Assembly (NCBI GenBank): GCA_037576195.1
Contig: CM075102.1
Coordinates: 496,001 to 560,000, forward strand
DNA: 64,000 nucleotides
DNA from: Phytoseiulus persimilis
Taxonomy: Eukaryota; Arthropoda; Arachnida; Mesostigmata; Phytoseiidae
Reading direction: 5' to 3'
Positions 35,965-49,437 of this stretch are shown here, in pieces. The notes below the pieces were generated by a model that worked only from the letters and a program-made list of their open reading frames with translations, ran no database searches and was not told where the DNA came from. The translations under genes and the position numbers were made by a program. Position 1 is the stretch's first letter, and every line of letters begins with the position of its first letter.

Positions 35965-38059
35965 GCGTCGAACTTATCGACTTGCCGACTCATTCAGGAG
36001 GAACTGCTCCGCTGTGGAATCGTCAGCCGGAAAGTGTGACTTGGAGGGAACCTAATCTACGTGAGTTGGATCGATAAGGCATCAATGGGCTTGAGAGCAA
36101 AGTGCAGCAGCAGGTGGTTTCGTATCGTTCCTGCAATTCCTGTGAAATCCTGAATACTGTCGAACACATGAAGCCCAGTTCAACCTCAGCATAGGCCGTC
36201 ACCGATCCCCGGAGCATGAATTGAGAAAGCGACTCCTCGAGAACGGGCCTCCACGAACGGCCGTAGATTGGCGAGCTGATCGGAAGAGCTCCGATGCGAT
36301 TCTAACTTTCGAATGCATGCTGCGAATTGAACCTATGTAGTCACCATCGGTCACATATCAGGAATTCAGAGCGCACGCAACTGTTCTGACTCCAACACGT
36401 TCCAAGGCAGAAGATATCCCGAGAAACAGCCGTTGAGCAGGGCGGACACAAAGCTTCCACTTCAACCCAGACGTTTCTGACCCGGATTTCTCCCGCGAAA
36501 CACTAGACTCCCGTTTAACAGGGCTCCAAAAGGAGCTCCGAAGAAGGTCCGTGATGACCAGAGTTCGTATTGTCCGAGGTGGTTGACATTCGCCTGTCAC
36601 GGAACGACCACTTCGACCATCTTCCGAATTACTCATCATCAAGGAACGCTGCCATGCGGGTGTCTCATATCATGAAATTGGAGGGAAATTCAGCGGAGTG
36701 ATCACAGCATTCTCGTTGACTCGAAGAAAATATGGTTTTATTTGTTGTAATTATCAATGGTTATTGTTTCGATTAGAGTAGGTAGATAAACATATTGGTA
36801 GACAGTCAGATTCAGATCGACAGGTGTAGTTACCAGCGTTTCAATACTCGTCTTCTTAGATGTTATCATCGTCATGGGTAACGTATTTTACCTTGTCCCC
36901 GATAGCTTCGACATGGCAACTGACTGATTGAATACTTGAGTGATTTATTTGTCAGTTGAATCAACGAATGATTGACTCGAAAAAGTTCCAATTCGACGGT
37001 TGGAGAGAGCCTCCACGACTACGCAGCAAAACTTTTGAAAAATTTGTCTCGTTCCGCCCCGATATTGCGATGTCCTTGAGGAATGGGCTTAAGTAAAGGA
37101 AGTAGAGATCGTGCGAGAGAATATTGCATTTGCTTGCTCCTCCATTCCTATAATTCGGCTCACCGAACTTAGGAAGGGACTCAGGAGCAAGCATTGAACA
37201 CGCCCTACCCCGAGTCGCTCTGAAATGGGGAACTTGGCTTCAACGAATGGGAACGAATCGGGGGCGATCTGGAATTATTCGGTTGTCGCATCCCCCTCCC
37301 ATTCGAATCCCGAAAAGTTCTCAGAAATTTCCAAGATATTATTGTCATACGCTCCATACAGTCCTGATCGCTCGATATTGGGGAATTTATTCTCCACTCT
37401 GCGATCACGCGATCTATCTTGACTAAATTCAGAGATTGCAAACTAGTGAGGACTTTCCCGAGACATTCTGGTTCCGACTCTATCGAAGTTTGATAACCAT
37501 TAAGAAGCGGCGGAGATATAACCTATCGATGTCTCCATCTGTTTGGGAGTTGTTCTTTCGAGTAAAAATTTCAGGATGATTTTCTTAGATGTAGGTTATT
37601 CAAGATCAATCTTCTTCTGGATTGCTAGCTTCCAATTGCTTGACTTCTCGGGTATCAGCTGACCAGTCTCTCCTCCGCCACTGCTCCCGTCGTCTACCAT
37701 AGAGGAGCCAAGCGCCCTTAATCAGATCTCGATTGTCGTTCTACATTGTTCTATCGTTGGCGTCGCCGAGAGGACCGACTCGCTAGAATAGAAGTCTTGC
37801 ACGATACTTCCAACGGAAAGCACTTGCCAGACACGCTGAGAATCAGTTGGAGTCTTACTGCCGTGGAGTGAGAGACAGGATCAGCTTGTACATACAGTGG
37901 AGAGGAAAATGAGATTGTTTGATTCCTCTCTAGCGGCAACCGCGATTTAGTGGAAGGGGTTGGTTGTTTATCGTTGAGGGAATTTTATTTCAATCTACCC
38001 AGACACTAGCTTATGAGCGAGTGTGTCTACTGGAATAACCGTGAATATTTTAACAGTTA
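35965..38059. other. No gene seen; AT-richer
   Basis: No frame over 95 codons. The stretch from 36.7 to 38.0 kb is more AT-rich than the rest of the window, with several short direct words and no motif. It looks like intergenic DNA. Confidence 0.5.
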
Positions 38060-38150
38060 TGATCATTTCAATGATAATAATGATGATACCAATATTAACA
38101 GTGATAATTATTATTATCATCATTGTCACCAACATCAGCATTTATGTCTC
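38060..38150. repeat. AAT/ATC-rich microsatellite
   Basis: Imperfect ATA/ATG/ATC triplets (GATAATAATGATGATACC...AATTATTATTATCATCATTG). Simple sequence in an AT-rich intergenic stretch. Confidence 0.7.
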
Positions 38151-39110
38151 GAATTGTATTGTTTCCGCCATACTCATAAAGTCCACGGATATTCGATGAG
38201 TGATTAGGAAAATACATGATGCACGACGGATATGCTTGCTCAGATAGAGTAACTTACTGATCGGAGGTGTACTCGTATATGACAGCTCTTGAGACTGAGA
38301 AAAGTTGACGGATTGTTGCTATTGCTACCATTGCATCATGTACACGACTATTGACGATGGAGAATGAGAGCCTGATTTTTCTTAGTTCCGTTTGAAGATT
38401 CGCCAGCGTTCCTGGTTCGAGTGAACGGAGACGAAAAACGCTGAGAAAGGTAAAAATAAACTGATGACGCACTGCCCGCCACCAATCGCTTCCGACTCGC
38501 TCGATCGAACGTATGCAATGACTGATCGTACACGATTGGGGAAGCCTGAGGAAAACCGCTCCTTTAGAGGTCCTTGGGACCTACGTTTGGAATGGTCTCG
38601 GCTAAACCAGAGACAGAACTGCGGCTAACGCGTTCGTGAGGCTCTGAGCCTTGATTCTCCATGATAGTGCAGAACGGGCACCCGGGGAGGTGACGACGGC
38701 GGGCGGCAGTGGAGGGAGCTCGATTGAGGGCTTCTTGGGAGAATCATTGGATCCTATGAAGCCGATACGGAACGTCAAAGGGGTGCGTGACTGCCCCGGG
38801 ATCCGTCGAGGAAAACTAAAGCCGGCTTGTAGCTTGTCAGTCTGCAGAGGTGCTCCACGGCGCACGACATCCAGACCTTGCTCCTAGTGGATCAGCGATG
38901 CGCAGCTGGCTGACCTCGCTCGTGAGTAACGGATGGTCTCAAGCTGATCACCCGTCGAAACGAGCTGGAGGCCGTGACCACCGCGGCCGACGTCGTCGCC
39001 CCCACAACCGCCTTCAAAATTTCTGCGTTACACTGATTGTCCACGGTGGCGATGAGTTTGATTGGGAGAGCGCAAACGCAAAATCGATTCCGCGCAGGAA
39101 TGACTGCTGT
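38151..39110. other. No confident gene
   Basis: Only short frames. The plus frame that starts at 38850 is open through here, but its first 87 codons read as Arg/Gly-rich sequence and look unrelated to the hydrophobic part that follows. Confidence 0.4.
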
Positions 39111-39407
39111 ATGATGACAAGAATAATGATGATAATAATCATGAAGCTTCCGAGTTACGTTATGCTCATCGGGACAGCACTATGGCGCCAAATCTTCCCG
39201 ACCTTCAATTTTCGTCGGCTCGAATTCCTGTTTTTCGAGGTTATTCGACCACTCATGCTTCTCGGAGCACTCAGACTTTTGATCGATGGAACCATGGGTG
39301 GGTTTAGTGCTCAAGGCGCCGACCAAATAAAATTGTTTCTGTTTTTGAGTTTCTGTATTTTTTTCGTACAGCTTTCAGAAGAACTCATGAATCGTGTCAC
39401 TGCTTAG
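39111..39407 (+). CDS. Possible membrane-protein exon
   Basis: From an ATG run at 39111 the frame encodes about 98 residues with two hydrophobic helices separated by a polar loop. The first part has the look LLW..-x-R-x-LEFLFFEVIRPLMLLGAL. That faintly resembles the start of ABC-type (ABCA-like) transporters, where a basic stretch and an E..LP motif precede the first helix. The second helix is FLFLSFCIFFV. The frame then stops. If real it is an exon or a fragment. The likeness is weak and the length is within chance. Confidence 0.2.
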   Translation: MMTRIMMIIIMKLPSYVMLIGTALWRQIFPTFNFRRLEFLFFEVIRPLMLLGALRLLIDGTMGGFSAQGADQIKLFLFLSFCIFFVQLSEELMNRVTA

Positions 39408-42400
39408 AATGCTTGTATAGTGTGTTTTTTTTATTGGCAGCTTCGGACTAGTCTAGTGGTAATCTGTCCGATTTCTGATTGTCAAACGACTGAACTGTAG
39501 GACGAGCCGGAGCCTGCTTCATCGCCGCTGCGGCAGCCCGGCTTGGCTGGCTGGCTTACTGACTGACGAAGGTTTGTGATTGGGGATATTCATCCCGAGA
39601 GTTAGCTAACGCGTTCTCCGCGCATTCCTTTCGAGCCGCAGCACAACCTGGCATCAAGGAAATGCATATTATTATACGCTGGCATGCTAGCGATCATTGT
39701 AATGCTACCAACAACGATGTCGTCTTGATGCGCGATTGGATCGCGGCATCTCTGAAACACGGTCTCTGTCAGATTATACACAACTGGAGGGACACATTTA
39801 GGATCGGGAGGAAGCGCCAGAAGAGGGCGGGACGGGAAAGACGGCGAGGGGAGACGAGAGAATGGCGAGAGGGATTGTGAATATACGGGGTTTCTTGAAA
39901 ACGATTGTCCATTTGCGAGAATGGGTACATAATACGGGCTTCGTTCAAATGAGAACGAACCAGTTCATCTCTGCACAAGTCAGTAGAATTGAGTATATAT
40001 ATGTATAGTATTGTTTCTGCTGCAGCACGAGCCTGGAATCTACAGGTCAGATCAGATGGTCTCACGGAACGTTTGATCGCAGTCGTGCAGTTGTTGTCGC
40101 CGCCGTCATCATCATCATCATCATCATCACCGGTGTCGTTAGTGGCACTCGCAGGTCTCTCGTTCAACTGAACGATGAGTGGTGAGAGATGATCTGCGAG
40201 GAAGTTCAGCAAACGGGCTGGTGAGCCGGCCAGGGAGCTAGTTCTGGCAGCGGAACGCTTTTGCGAGAGGATCCGTCCTTAAATCAGATGCTGCACGAGC
40301 AAACAAAGCTTGCGATATTCGTTATTCGAGATCGTAGTGATCTCTTGCTGAGCAAGACCAACAACGGTAGTTTCTGAGCTCAAAGATCTGCTGCATCGGT
40401 CGCAACGGTTACGAACGTATTGGCCAGCTAGCGACTGGGATTGTCAATGCGTTACTGCCGATCGTAAGGCAGGGTCAAGGAGCAACTTTTTGACCCCCCA
40501 CCTGCGGGAGTCCCTTCCGCTCAGGGCGCCGTTGCGCCCACTGAGATATGTTGAAAGGGAACAACGATTTGAATTATTTCAGCGTGAAAAAATCGATTGA
40601 ACGAAGAGCTTCTCTCCGAGGCGTCAACATCACTCGCAAAAAGGCGGCCTCTGTGTTACAGCCCGCTTTTCGTTTGATTTGCAGCCTCGCACACTCCACC
40701 GGTTCAGGGACCATTCTGGATCAAAAGTGGAACGGAGCTGTCTCCTTCTTTGTATATCTGCGCTGCGCTCACTCAAGTCGACCGTTGATCGTAGCTGCTA
40801 CCACAACCAGCCCTCCGGTTCGAAAACACACCCGGACAGCGGTGTTCTGGGGGCTGCAAGTTGAGTTTTCTCGTTTCCAAGCTCTCGCTGTACTTCTCGC
40901 TCCAGAACGATGGTTTGGGGGAAGTTTCCGTTCTTGTGGCACCCAGACTTGCGAGTGATGGCGTGAGATATAGAATTCCGGTAGGAATAGTTTGTTCTCC
41001 AGTGAATCTGACGTCTCCTTCAAAGATTGGCGGGAATAATGACAGAGCTGATGGATCGTCCTCGCTTCCCGCTGGTTGATCGTAAATAAATTTGACGACT
41101 ATCAGTTGTCGACCGATTCAGTCGATGGCTAGATAGGCCATTCGCCAATATCGTCGAATGATTCCTCCATATGGTAGCAGGTTAGATCTTTGATGTTAGG
41201 TTTCCGAGTCTAGAAGAGCTTGGCTGCAGAGTCGGAGAGTCTTGGCCATTTGCACTTCTTATCAGGTGAGCTCTTTATATGTTGTCGACTTCATCGGTCG
41301 TTGTAATCAACGTTCTTATCCGAAAGTGGGCGATTGCTCGGATGATCCGGAATTTCGACAACGTTTGATTTTTCCTCGGAGAAAGAGGACGATTTCAGAT
41401 CGGAAGCTGCCTGCTCGTATGTCCAACCGTGGTTCTCAATTGAGAAGAAAGTCGACCTGAACCGCTACTCCGTTCGGAGCCCGAAGAAGACGACGGAGGA
41501 AGTTTCCACTTGAGAAAATCTCAGACGATCACGCTCTCCGCCTGTTTCCGAATCATCTGAGCAAGCCGACTACAGCGGTTCGTCTCTCGTTTCCTTCGAA
41601 GAGTATTTAAATCATACCTAAGGAACTTAATGATCTGCCTCATATACGCATTCACTCATGCACGCACACCTCAGGATCTCTATGGCTGCTCACGGAGAAT
41701 GGTTTCACAACAGTGAAACTGCTTGAAATCTGAGTGTTTGGTCGTCGTTGTAGTTCTTACTCGAATGGAGAGATAATCGAGTGAAAAATCTCACTTTCGA
41801 ACGAAGAGGAGGATCGAGGTAGTTTGTCGGTTTCAGTTGCAAATGGAAGTTCCAAAATGAACGAAAATGTTCCCTGTCAGTTCTCTCAGATGAGTCGTTC
41901 CGCCAGATCGATCGTTTCGACCATGTTGCACGCTTGTTGGATTATTCATCTGGGGACGCGTTAGCTGCGGTGTAAGCTTGCTCAAGCGGAGAATGTATGT
42001 GTTGGCTCATCGGAGAAGATTTCGATGAATAGGTGAAACTCTTCTCGATAACTCAAACAGTATCGTGCTAGCTACCCACCTGCCCACTCGTCCGTTTGAT
42101 TGATTGGTTCGCTTCTCAGTTTGATTGTCATGCGTGATGAGAGAGTGATTGTTCGGCGACAACAATCGACACGGTGTTTTATCAGCCCACCAGAAACTCG
42201 TCCTCGTTTCCTTGTTTTCTAGTCTGCCTCCTTGCTCCGACGATCCATTGCGTTTGATTTGGCTGCCACGAAGATGAGTCGTCGACCGCATCCGTCGACG
42301 TACCATCGCCACCAGGATGATGCGTCCCAAGGAGTGTTTTGTTTTCGCCAGACGGAGCTTCAGTTAAATAGCTCGGCTGAGACTAGATTGCATGCTTCTG

Positions 42401-42987
42401 AGACAACAGAGTTCTACATAGGGATCAGTTCGGTTGTTTGCTCAAGAACAATCTTTCTGCTCGCTCGCTTTTCAGTTCGCCTATTGCAGCTGTACTAGCG
42501 TCCGCTGTTTCGAGAGAAATAGACGAACGCTTCCTAATTCTTAAGGAGGTATGTATATGAATGTTGTTGTAAGTGACTATTTATCGTGTATGCTGTCATG
42601 TATAAGTATATCATCGATTCCGCTAACGTAGTATAAGTTCGACTGAGTATTGTACATCGATTGTCAAAGAGTGGACTTCCGGAAGATTGCCTTTTTCGGA
42701 TTGCCAGTTGTCTTCGCTGCCGCAGGCACAGCTCGCTCCACAGCCAACTTTAACCACAGTGTCGAGAACAGCGAACTTCTTATTGTTGTTGTTGAAGTTG
42801 ATGGTGGTGACGTAACGCTCTTACGGGAAGCGTCTGAATTGATTGTCTCTCTCGATTGCCTAACTAGTTTTTCTGCTTGCACGTTCCGATAAAGAAGTCT
42901 TCGTCTCCTCCGATTCTCGAGGTGATCCACGACGCTCTACCAGCGACTTCCAGTCATTTCCTCCGCGGCTACTGCAAGAGCTTCATC
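39408..42987. other. No confident gene; (ATC)8 at 40107-40129
   Basis: A perfect ATC microsatellite at 40107-40129 yields a poly-Asp or poly-Ser reading that is not a gene. Other frames (for example 40548-40958 plus, 41242-41460 plus, 42007-42330 minus) are short and without motif. This stretch is downstream of the jeb 3' end (minus strand), whose untranslated region should begin at 42987. No clear minus-strand AATAAA was found nearby. Confidence 0.4.
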
Positions 42988-43610
42988 TTATTTGTTGTAA
43001 CGGCCTCGAGCCCATCGAAGCAACGCGTCTGCCAAAACATCCAAGTGAGCTTTCGTCTGAGAAGGGGAGAACAGGACATTAGAATGAGAAAAGCTCCAAA
43101 ACTCGCTTTTTCTCATCATGTGTGAACGCGCAGGCGACCGCGCGAATTCACGAGTGACTTCGGAGGCATCATCCAGAAGCGAGTCTTCGAGTATGGGCGA
43201 AGCAAGGGGAGAGGGCAGCGATTCCTCGAGAGCGCAAGCAGAGCTTTGGAGCTGAACTCTGTTCGGACTCACCGTTTTGTAGAACATGCAAGAGTGTCTG
43301 TCTTCGTCGGACCCGTCTGGGCAATCCAGGAAGCCGTCACACAAAACATGGTCGTCTATGCATCGATAACGACCGAGCGTGTCGGGAGTCGGGCACGCAA
43401 AACGTTCCATTCCGTCTTCGGCGTTCGGGCACTCTGGAAATAAGCAGCAACGTGTAGAAGTCTGCGCTGTTCGGAAAATCCTTACGAATTCGCCACGGGG
43501 GACCCATCCATTTCTTGCCATGCGAATTCTCCCAGAATAGTCTCCAGTCGGCGCTAGCGCGTGTCCCGCCGTCATATCTCGAGATTTCGAAATCCTCTCG
43601 CGGGATCATT
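42988..43610 (-). CDS. Jelly belly (ALK ligand), last three exons
   Basis: Secreted ligand of the Alk receptor tyrosine kinase. Three minus-strand exons join in phase: 43610-43486, 43433-43273 and 43056-42988. Introns are 52 and 216 bp, with donors GTAAGG and GTGAGT and acceptors TTTCCAG and TTCTCAG. The middle exon encodes a complete LDL-receptor class A domain. Its first Cys follows the splice directly, then come F.C, RYRCIDDH, CDGF.DC.DGSDE and the sixth Cys. After CMFYKT the last exon supplies TKAHLDVLADALLRWARGR, the conserved C-terminal tail of Jeb proteins, plus three residues and a TAA. The first of the three exons is less certain. It is Trp-rich and has no motif of its own. The signal peptide and remaining N-terminal part must lie upstream (above 43616). 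I did not find a phase-consistent exon there. Confidence 0.85.
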
Positions 43611-43616
43611 CTACAC

Positions 43617-46600
43617 AGAGCTCAAACATATGTGTTCTTCGAGGTTATATAACGGCTACGCGAATATGCAACTGTTCAGGACTTCCGTCGCGAGGAAAAT
43701 CCGTGAGGCATTCGCGACACAACATGAGGTCGTCGGAGGAGCGGCGCTGACGCTGGATCAGGCATTCGCTGTGGACCGTATTGATGTGGACTACGAATCG
43801 AGATATCCTGCCTTCCTCGAGAAACAAGACCGGAAAGAGAACCATCCTCGTCTTCAGCTAACGAATTCAGACTTGACGGGCCCTCGTCCCCTGACCCCGC
43901 CCCCATCCCCCAAGATGTGAACGAGGGAATTAACCGTTTCCGTTATTGTTCGTCTGCGCCCAAACGCTCGCGGGGGTCATGTATACATAGGAGACAATGG
44001 ACGGTTTGACTCCGACGGTTGGTTGTGCAACGGAGTTCTTCGCAGCCGCGAAATTCTCGTCTCCATCGCCCAAGTGAGTCTTGGGAAGTTCGGGTGACTT
44101 TGATCCCATCGAGAGTTTATATCGCGTCGGTTCCAGCTGCCGAGACACAGTCCACGAGCCACGAAAAAGTTCGTAACTCATCGTTTGGAACTGGCGCTCC
44201 TCGCCCCCTTATAGGTAGCTCTCCGCTTAGCTTGAAGCGACGTTTCTCAAACGACGACTTCTGAACTTCATCCCGGATCAGGGCTTCATTAAGAGTCCGG
44301 TCGACACAGCATACACTCAATCTACTCGAAAACGCTCGATGCTGTTCGTATGTTGATGGTTCGATCGTCGCCTCGGATTCCTATCAGTCACTTAGATGTG
44401 GAACACTATCTCGGTGAGGAAGATCACCCGGAGCCGCCACTGTCGTCTGTTGGCCCGGAGCTCTCTCGTTGACAGCTTGACTCCAAGTTCATTAGTATTG
44501 ATGCGGACGGGTCAACACTCCCGTGGTTGAGTCCTCCACCGCCGCCGCTGCTGCTAGGAAGGAGAGCTCAGACGTCACTCTGCAGGAGACGGAAAAGAAG
44601 GAACTAGAGGCCACCAATACCTTGACTGACTCGTCCCGATAGCTGCAGCCATGAAGGGATGGAGAAAGGATCATGAAAACGCAGCGCGGATATGTTACGT
44701 TTTCGGCCATGCGAGCTATCGTTGGCGAATCTCCGCGAAAGCCCGGGAGCCAACAGGAAATGCGTTTTTGTCCCACGCTCAATTGAGCAAGGGGGTCTGA
44801 ATGCGAACGATCACCGTAATGGCTCCGAGGCCCGCCGGGTTCGAATACATGTATTCATAGCTCACGGCTAAACGTTATCACGATTTGGCGGACATGATGG
44901 TGGAACCTCGGAACGGGCAGTCTCATCGGAACAACGATAACGAGACGATCGAACGCTCTCCCTGTCCAAGACTCCAGGAAGAAACTATTCGGCAGCGACG
45001 GCGGTCGAGATGATCCGGCGCGAGAAGCTCGTTTCGATCTCGAGTGTTATGCGCTCATAGCCAGCGCCGGTACTTTCTGGCCGACGTTATTCCGTTCCGC
45101 CACTCGAGGCAGTCGATGGCGATTCAGAATAGGCATTCGAAATTCTTATTCCCTCCCACGGAAAAAGCGTCCCCCCTTGGATTCCTCGAGCGCATCTTTC
45201 ACGCTCAACCTCCCTCGCAGAACGTTCGAAGGGCGCCGCAGTTACGCGCCGTGCTTGCTGAATCCCGTTTTAGCCCGAGCCGAAAACGGAGAAGGAAGGC
45301 GCGCAGACGACGGCGGCCGCGTCAGCGGCAAGAGGCATCCGGCGGCTAGGTTGGCTGGTTGGCGAGCTGGCTGGCCGGCTGGCTAGCCGGCTCGCACGCA
45401 GGGCAACTAGGCCGTCAGGAAGAAAGGCCCATAGCGGAATAAAGCCTTGGATCTGAGTCCATATATAGACGACGACGATTGGGAAAGGGTCCATCGCTTC
45501 TATTTTTAGCCACTGCACGTTCTCTCGCCTGTTCTCTGCGCAGTCCTTCGTATCCCTGTAGTGCGGCGGCAGAATCGACGGCGGCGGGCCAGCTACGCTA
45601 GGCGGGAAAGTAGCGGTGAGACCTGCCGCAGGGTATCCGTTACCCGTAGCGCAATAGGAAGCCCCGCCTCTCGAGTGACGTCTTTACTATAGCGGCTGAA
45701 TGGACCCTCCTCCTACAGAGCGCGACAAGCCATCCAGTGAAAGTACAATCTTCAACTTCATCGACACTCTGACATCACGCTCAGTTAGTACAAGGAACCA
45801 TCGGCAACAATCGATGGAATTCCAGCGCGGATGTTGCTTTCCAACCAACAGCTCCAGCGGCCCCCGCGACCTCAGCGGCGGAAGGGCATCTGCCGCTCCT
45901 TGACGAATTGTCGTCGCCCAGCCACGGCGAATCGAATCGAGCGCAGTACAGCCATGCGCGGGAACTCGCTGATATGCCGATGCGTTTGCTGTCGTCGATC
46001 GTTGCCCACCGTGTCTCCGAAATTACAAGCGCAACCTGTTGCGCCGCTCTCCTCTAATCGCGAACGGGCGATCGCAGAACTGGTCACAACAAACGCATGC
46101 TTGGGCAGGACCCATGGAATTTCCGTGGAGAAGAATCACTTCACGGCGCTCGGAAAGAACCCTGATCTTGCCCTCATCGGGCACAGCAGGTCTTCCAAGA
46201 CGAAACGATTGAACCGGTTATCTGTCTCCCAACAGTGAACTTCCCACACGACCTACAAGGACCCATTCGAAAGCATTTAGAATGGCGTTGATTGCTCCTC
46301 CCTCTCTGTGAGGCCGATCGTTGCACCTCACGGCGCTGACCGGAAGCAACCATCTCCTCTTTAGGAGCCGAAACGCCACCGACGCCGCCGCATCGGGCCG
46401 CTGAATCAATTAGCTCGCTGAAGAGGACGAAATTGAAATGAATGATCGTGAAACGAGCTCTCCCGTATCTCGGAATCGGGGCCCCGGAAATGAAATCAAC
46501 ACCAGCTCCCCCCCCCCCCCCACCTTGAGTGCGCGTACGATCATTCGACTGATTGGTCATTGCGAATTTGTGCGCAGGAGCACTCCCGGAACAACAGGAG

Positions 46601-49437
46601 CGGGAGCCCAGTCCGTTGGATCTTTCGTATGAGCGGGGATCAGAACAAGCTGAATCGCACATCCATCGCGACGGGCTGCTTTAAAAACTCATGATCCGTC
46701 CCCCGCTGAACTTGGTTCGAGAAGGCGAGATCGAGTCGAGCTTCACGCAGTCTGCCGATGTGGAAATCGGAACGTGTTTTATGCAACAAACGCGATATGG
46801 CATTTCACTTCTCGCCTTGCATAGATTGTTCCAACTAGTGGAACTTTCCGGTAGCATACAGAACAGCTCGACCATCTGGGACCGTTTCTCCTATGCGCGC
46901 ATTCAGGATCGAAATCGGCCGCTGCGCGAGAACTTGTACAAGATGATGGCGAACGGAATATTCGCCGGGATTCGAGCGTCAGATGTGCGTGTCGGACCAG
47001 ATTGCTGAACTGCAGGGCCTTCGAGGGCTGGGCTCCCGAAAGCTGGAACGTTTTGGCACAACGAGCGATTGTTGTCCATTCACGTGGAGTAAATGAACGT
47101 TCTGTGTCCTCTCGAACTCTTAAAGGCATCTTCAAGCTGCTGAACATCCCCTCCTAAGCCGCACATGGCCGCGGGCGGCGGAGAGGTCAGTGGGGAAGCG
47201 TCGTCGCGATCGTTTGGAGGAAACTAATTTCCGCACGACTTATTCAGTTCTTTGTTGAACAGTTGTTTTGCCTGAATGGCGAGTTCAACAAAGGGGCGCG
47301 GTGCCAGTGTGTCCCCAACAATTTGGCCGGCTCAAACGAGCGAGGAAGCATTGTGAACCGCTAGTCAGAACACATCAAAACTGTTTGACCGGGACGTTAG
47401 GAATCATGACGGAGTCAACGGACAAAGCTACGCAGTACCGTGGTTAGCGCTTGTGCCCTCCGAGCAACGCAGGAGGTGTGGAGGGGGTGGAAGCAGTATG
47501 ACGCCCACGTTGCATCAGGAGAATATTTACGCGATCCCCGAACGTGCCGAGCTTCGGGGAAAACAGAAGCCAGCGAACATCCGGTTGATTCAGCTCTACG
47601 GTATGAACGGCTACATCGATCAAATTGAGACCTTTCAGTCCAATCTTTTGGCTGCAGCACGTGGAATCATCGAGCTGAGGGATCGATGGGGATCCGCTCC
47701 AATGAGGGACGAAAACCGCATTTCCAGCCTCTACAGGATCCTCTTTCCCCGTCACTACACATCGCCGTAAGCTCCCACGCTCCATTCCAATCGGTTCGGT
47801 ACAAATGTGGATTCAGCCCTTGGATTACTTCCTTGCTCCGATCGCCCGAATTCCAGGGGGGAGCCGCTCAGGATCGAGATCGTGGATCCTTGCTTGGGGT
47901 CATCTCGATTGAACGCCTCCCTGAAATCCTTCGACTCTGCCCCGGAAAAAGTTGACTCTCGGGGTCCTCGCGTCGTTGAAGCAGCTCGCGCTCGAATAGC
48001 TTCCCTCTTGTGGAGGAGTTGTTGCTGGTGGTGAGGTCAGCGTCCAGTCTCCCGCGCTCTTACGCTGCATCACTATCATTCATCGGCAGCGCCGAACAGC
48101 ATTCTCCTGGCGCCGGTCCAAGTCGGCTGCAGCGCAAACGCTCGTACTCCAGCCTGTTTCTATCGCAGTCATCATCATCACTCCGTCCATTGATAAAAAG
48201 AGGCCTCAAGAGAAACCTCCGAATGACGTCATCAATGATTCGTGGCTTACTACTATCATGAGCAGAGGACCAACGAGCATCGGGAGGGTTTTTCGGCGAG
48301 GCGTCGGAAGCTCGGTGTGGCAGGGTTTCTGAGTGCGATTGTTCTCACTGGAATCCGAAACTGTTCCGAAACGTGGTCCGAAACAATACTCTGTATAGGC
48401 GCACTTCGATTGCGTCATGCGCCCCGGGCCTTATCTCCGCTCAGAGGATTTCTCGATTGCTGATTGCGTAACGCAGAAGCGAATTCCGGTTCCGAGCACC
48501 TCCCCACGCGACGACTCGTCTCAAGTGAGAGGCGCAGTTGCCGCCAACTTGGAAACTCGAAGCAAGTTGGTTCTCTGTGAGAACTCTCGCTCTCGGTGGG
48601 CCTTGCAACCGGGAAAGGTGACCGGGAAGCCTCGCCGCTCTGGACGTACGTGTAAGCACACAAACTTGAATACTGCAAGCCTAAGCAATCACACACAGTC
48701 GAGTCTGTTTGCGGAGCCGCAGCTGACCGAACAGGTAGCGAGCTACTTTCCCCTCTCGCTAATCCATCCTCCACTCACGGATAGTCGCGGCCGGCCCACG
48801 CGAGTGTTAGCCGCGCTTACCTAATCTCTTGTTCCTCATTATGTTTTGTTCTCGTGAAAGAGAGGTGCACTGAGGCCAGGTTATGTATTCGAGCCTCGCC
48901 CACTCACCTTATCCACAATATTCAATCGCCATAACACCCCAGTCAATATTGAGTGGACAACAAATGAATCTGACCCAATTTATGACTGCGGAGATTTTCC
49001 GAGAAACCTGGCCGAACTGGTCGGAACGTGCGGGCGTTACCCCGCCGAACATGAAAGGCGGAACTGGCTCCGAAGACGGAGCAAGGTGGAGAGGGTTGGA
49101 TCGGACGCTGTGACAATTTTCCATTCATCACTGGGAATCTTTCGACAGTCGCCGCATGAACTTTGACATTAGATCCTCCTCGCCTGTTCCCGAATGAACT
49201 CCCGTCAGCCCTCGGGGAAGAGGGGCTGATTCTGCGCGACCGAAACCGTGAAAGTCCCGGCGCCTGTTCGATCCGGATGCTGTTCTCAGCATGAGTGAGA
49301 GATTTCACGGCGAGAATCCCCGATGCGGGATCCGACGATCCAATATGGAGTCAAAGGCTTCCCGAGTTTCTCTTCGGCTGAGCTATTGTACTCGCTTCCC
49401 CAGGGTCTTCGGCTCGTCGTCAACGGGGGCTGCTAGA
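43617..49437. other. Unresolved; should contain upstream jeb exons
   Basis: Upstream jeb sequence is expected on the minus strand, but frames here (for example 43645-43906, 44117-44320, 44492-44782) cannot be chained in phase to the exon at 43610. Plus-strand frames at 43561-43920, 44019-44264, 45700-46240, 46691-47008 and 47453-47770 are also open and without motif. GGCTGG-type repeats lie at about 45345-45405 and a 14-base C run at 46508-46521. A TGGTTAGCGC word at about 47442 resembles a tRNA D-arm, but no tRNA is present. Confidence 0.35.

Noticed and set aside
39769-40212. Minus-strand 147-codon frame with a poly-Asp run
   Set aside because: The Asp run is just the (ATC)8 microsatellite read in one phase. 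There is no domain and no start of note.
43561-43920. Plus-strand 119-codon frame that looks protein-like
   Set aside because: It begins inside the antisense of a jeb exon, has no domain, and is not longer than chance.
47430-47500. tRNA-like TGGTTAGCGC word
   Set aside because: No B-box (GGTTCGAATCC type), no acceptor-stem pairing and no second half. It is not a tRNA, and a tRNA-derived SINE cannot be shown from one short word.
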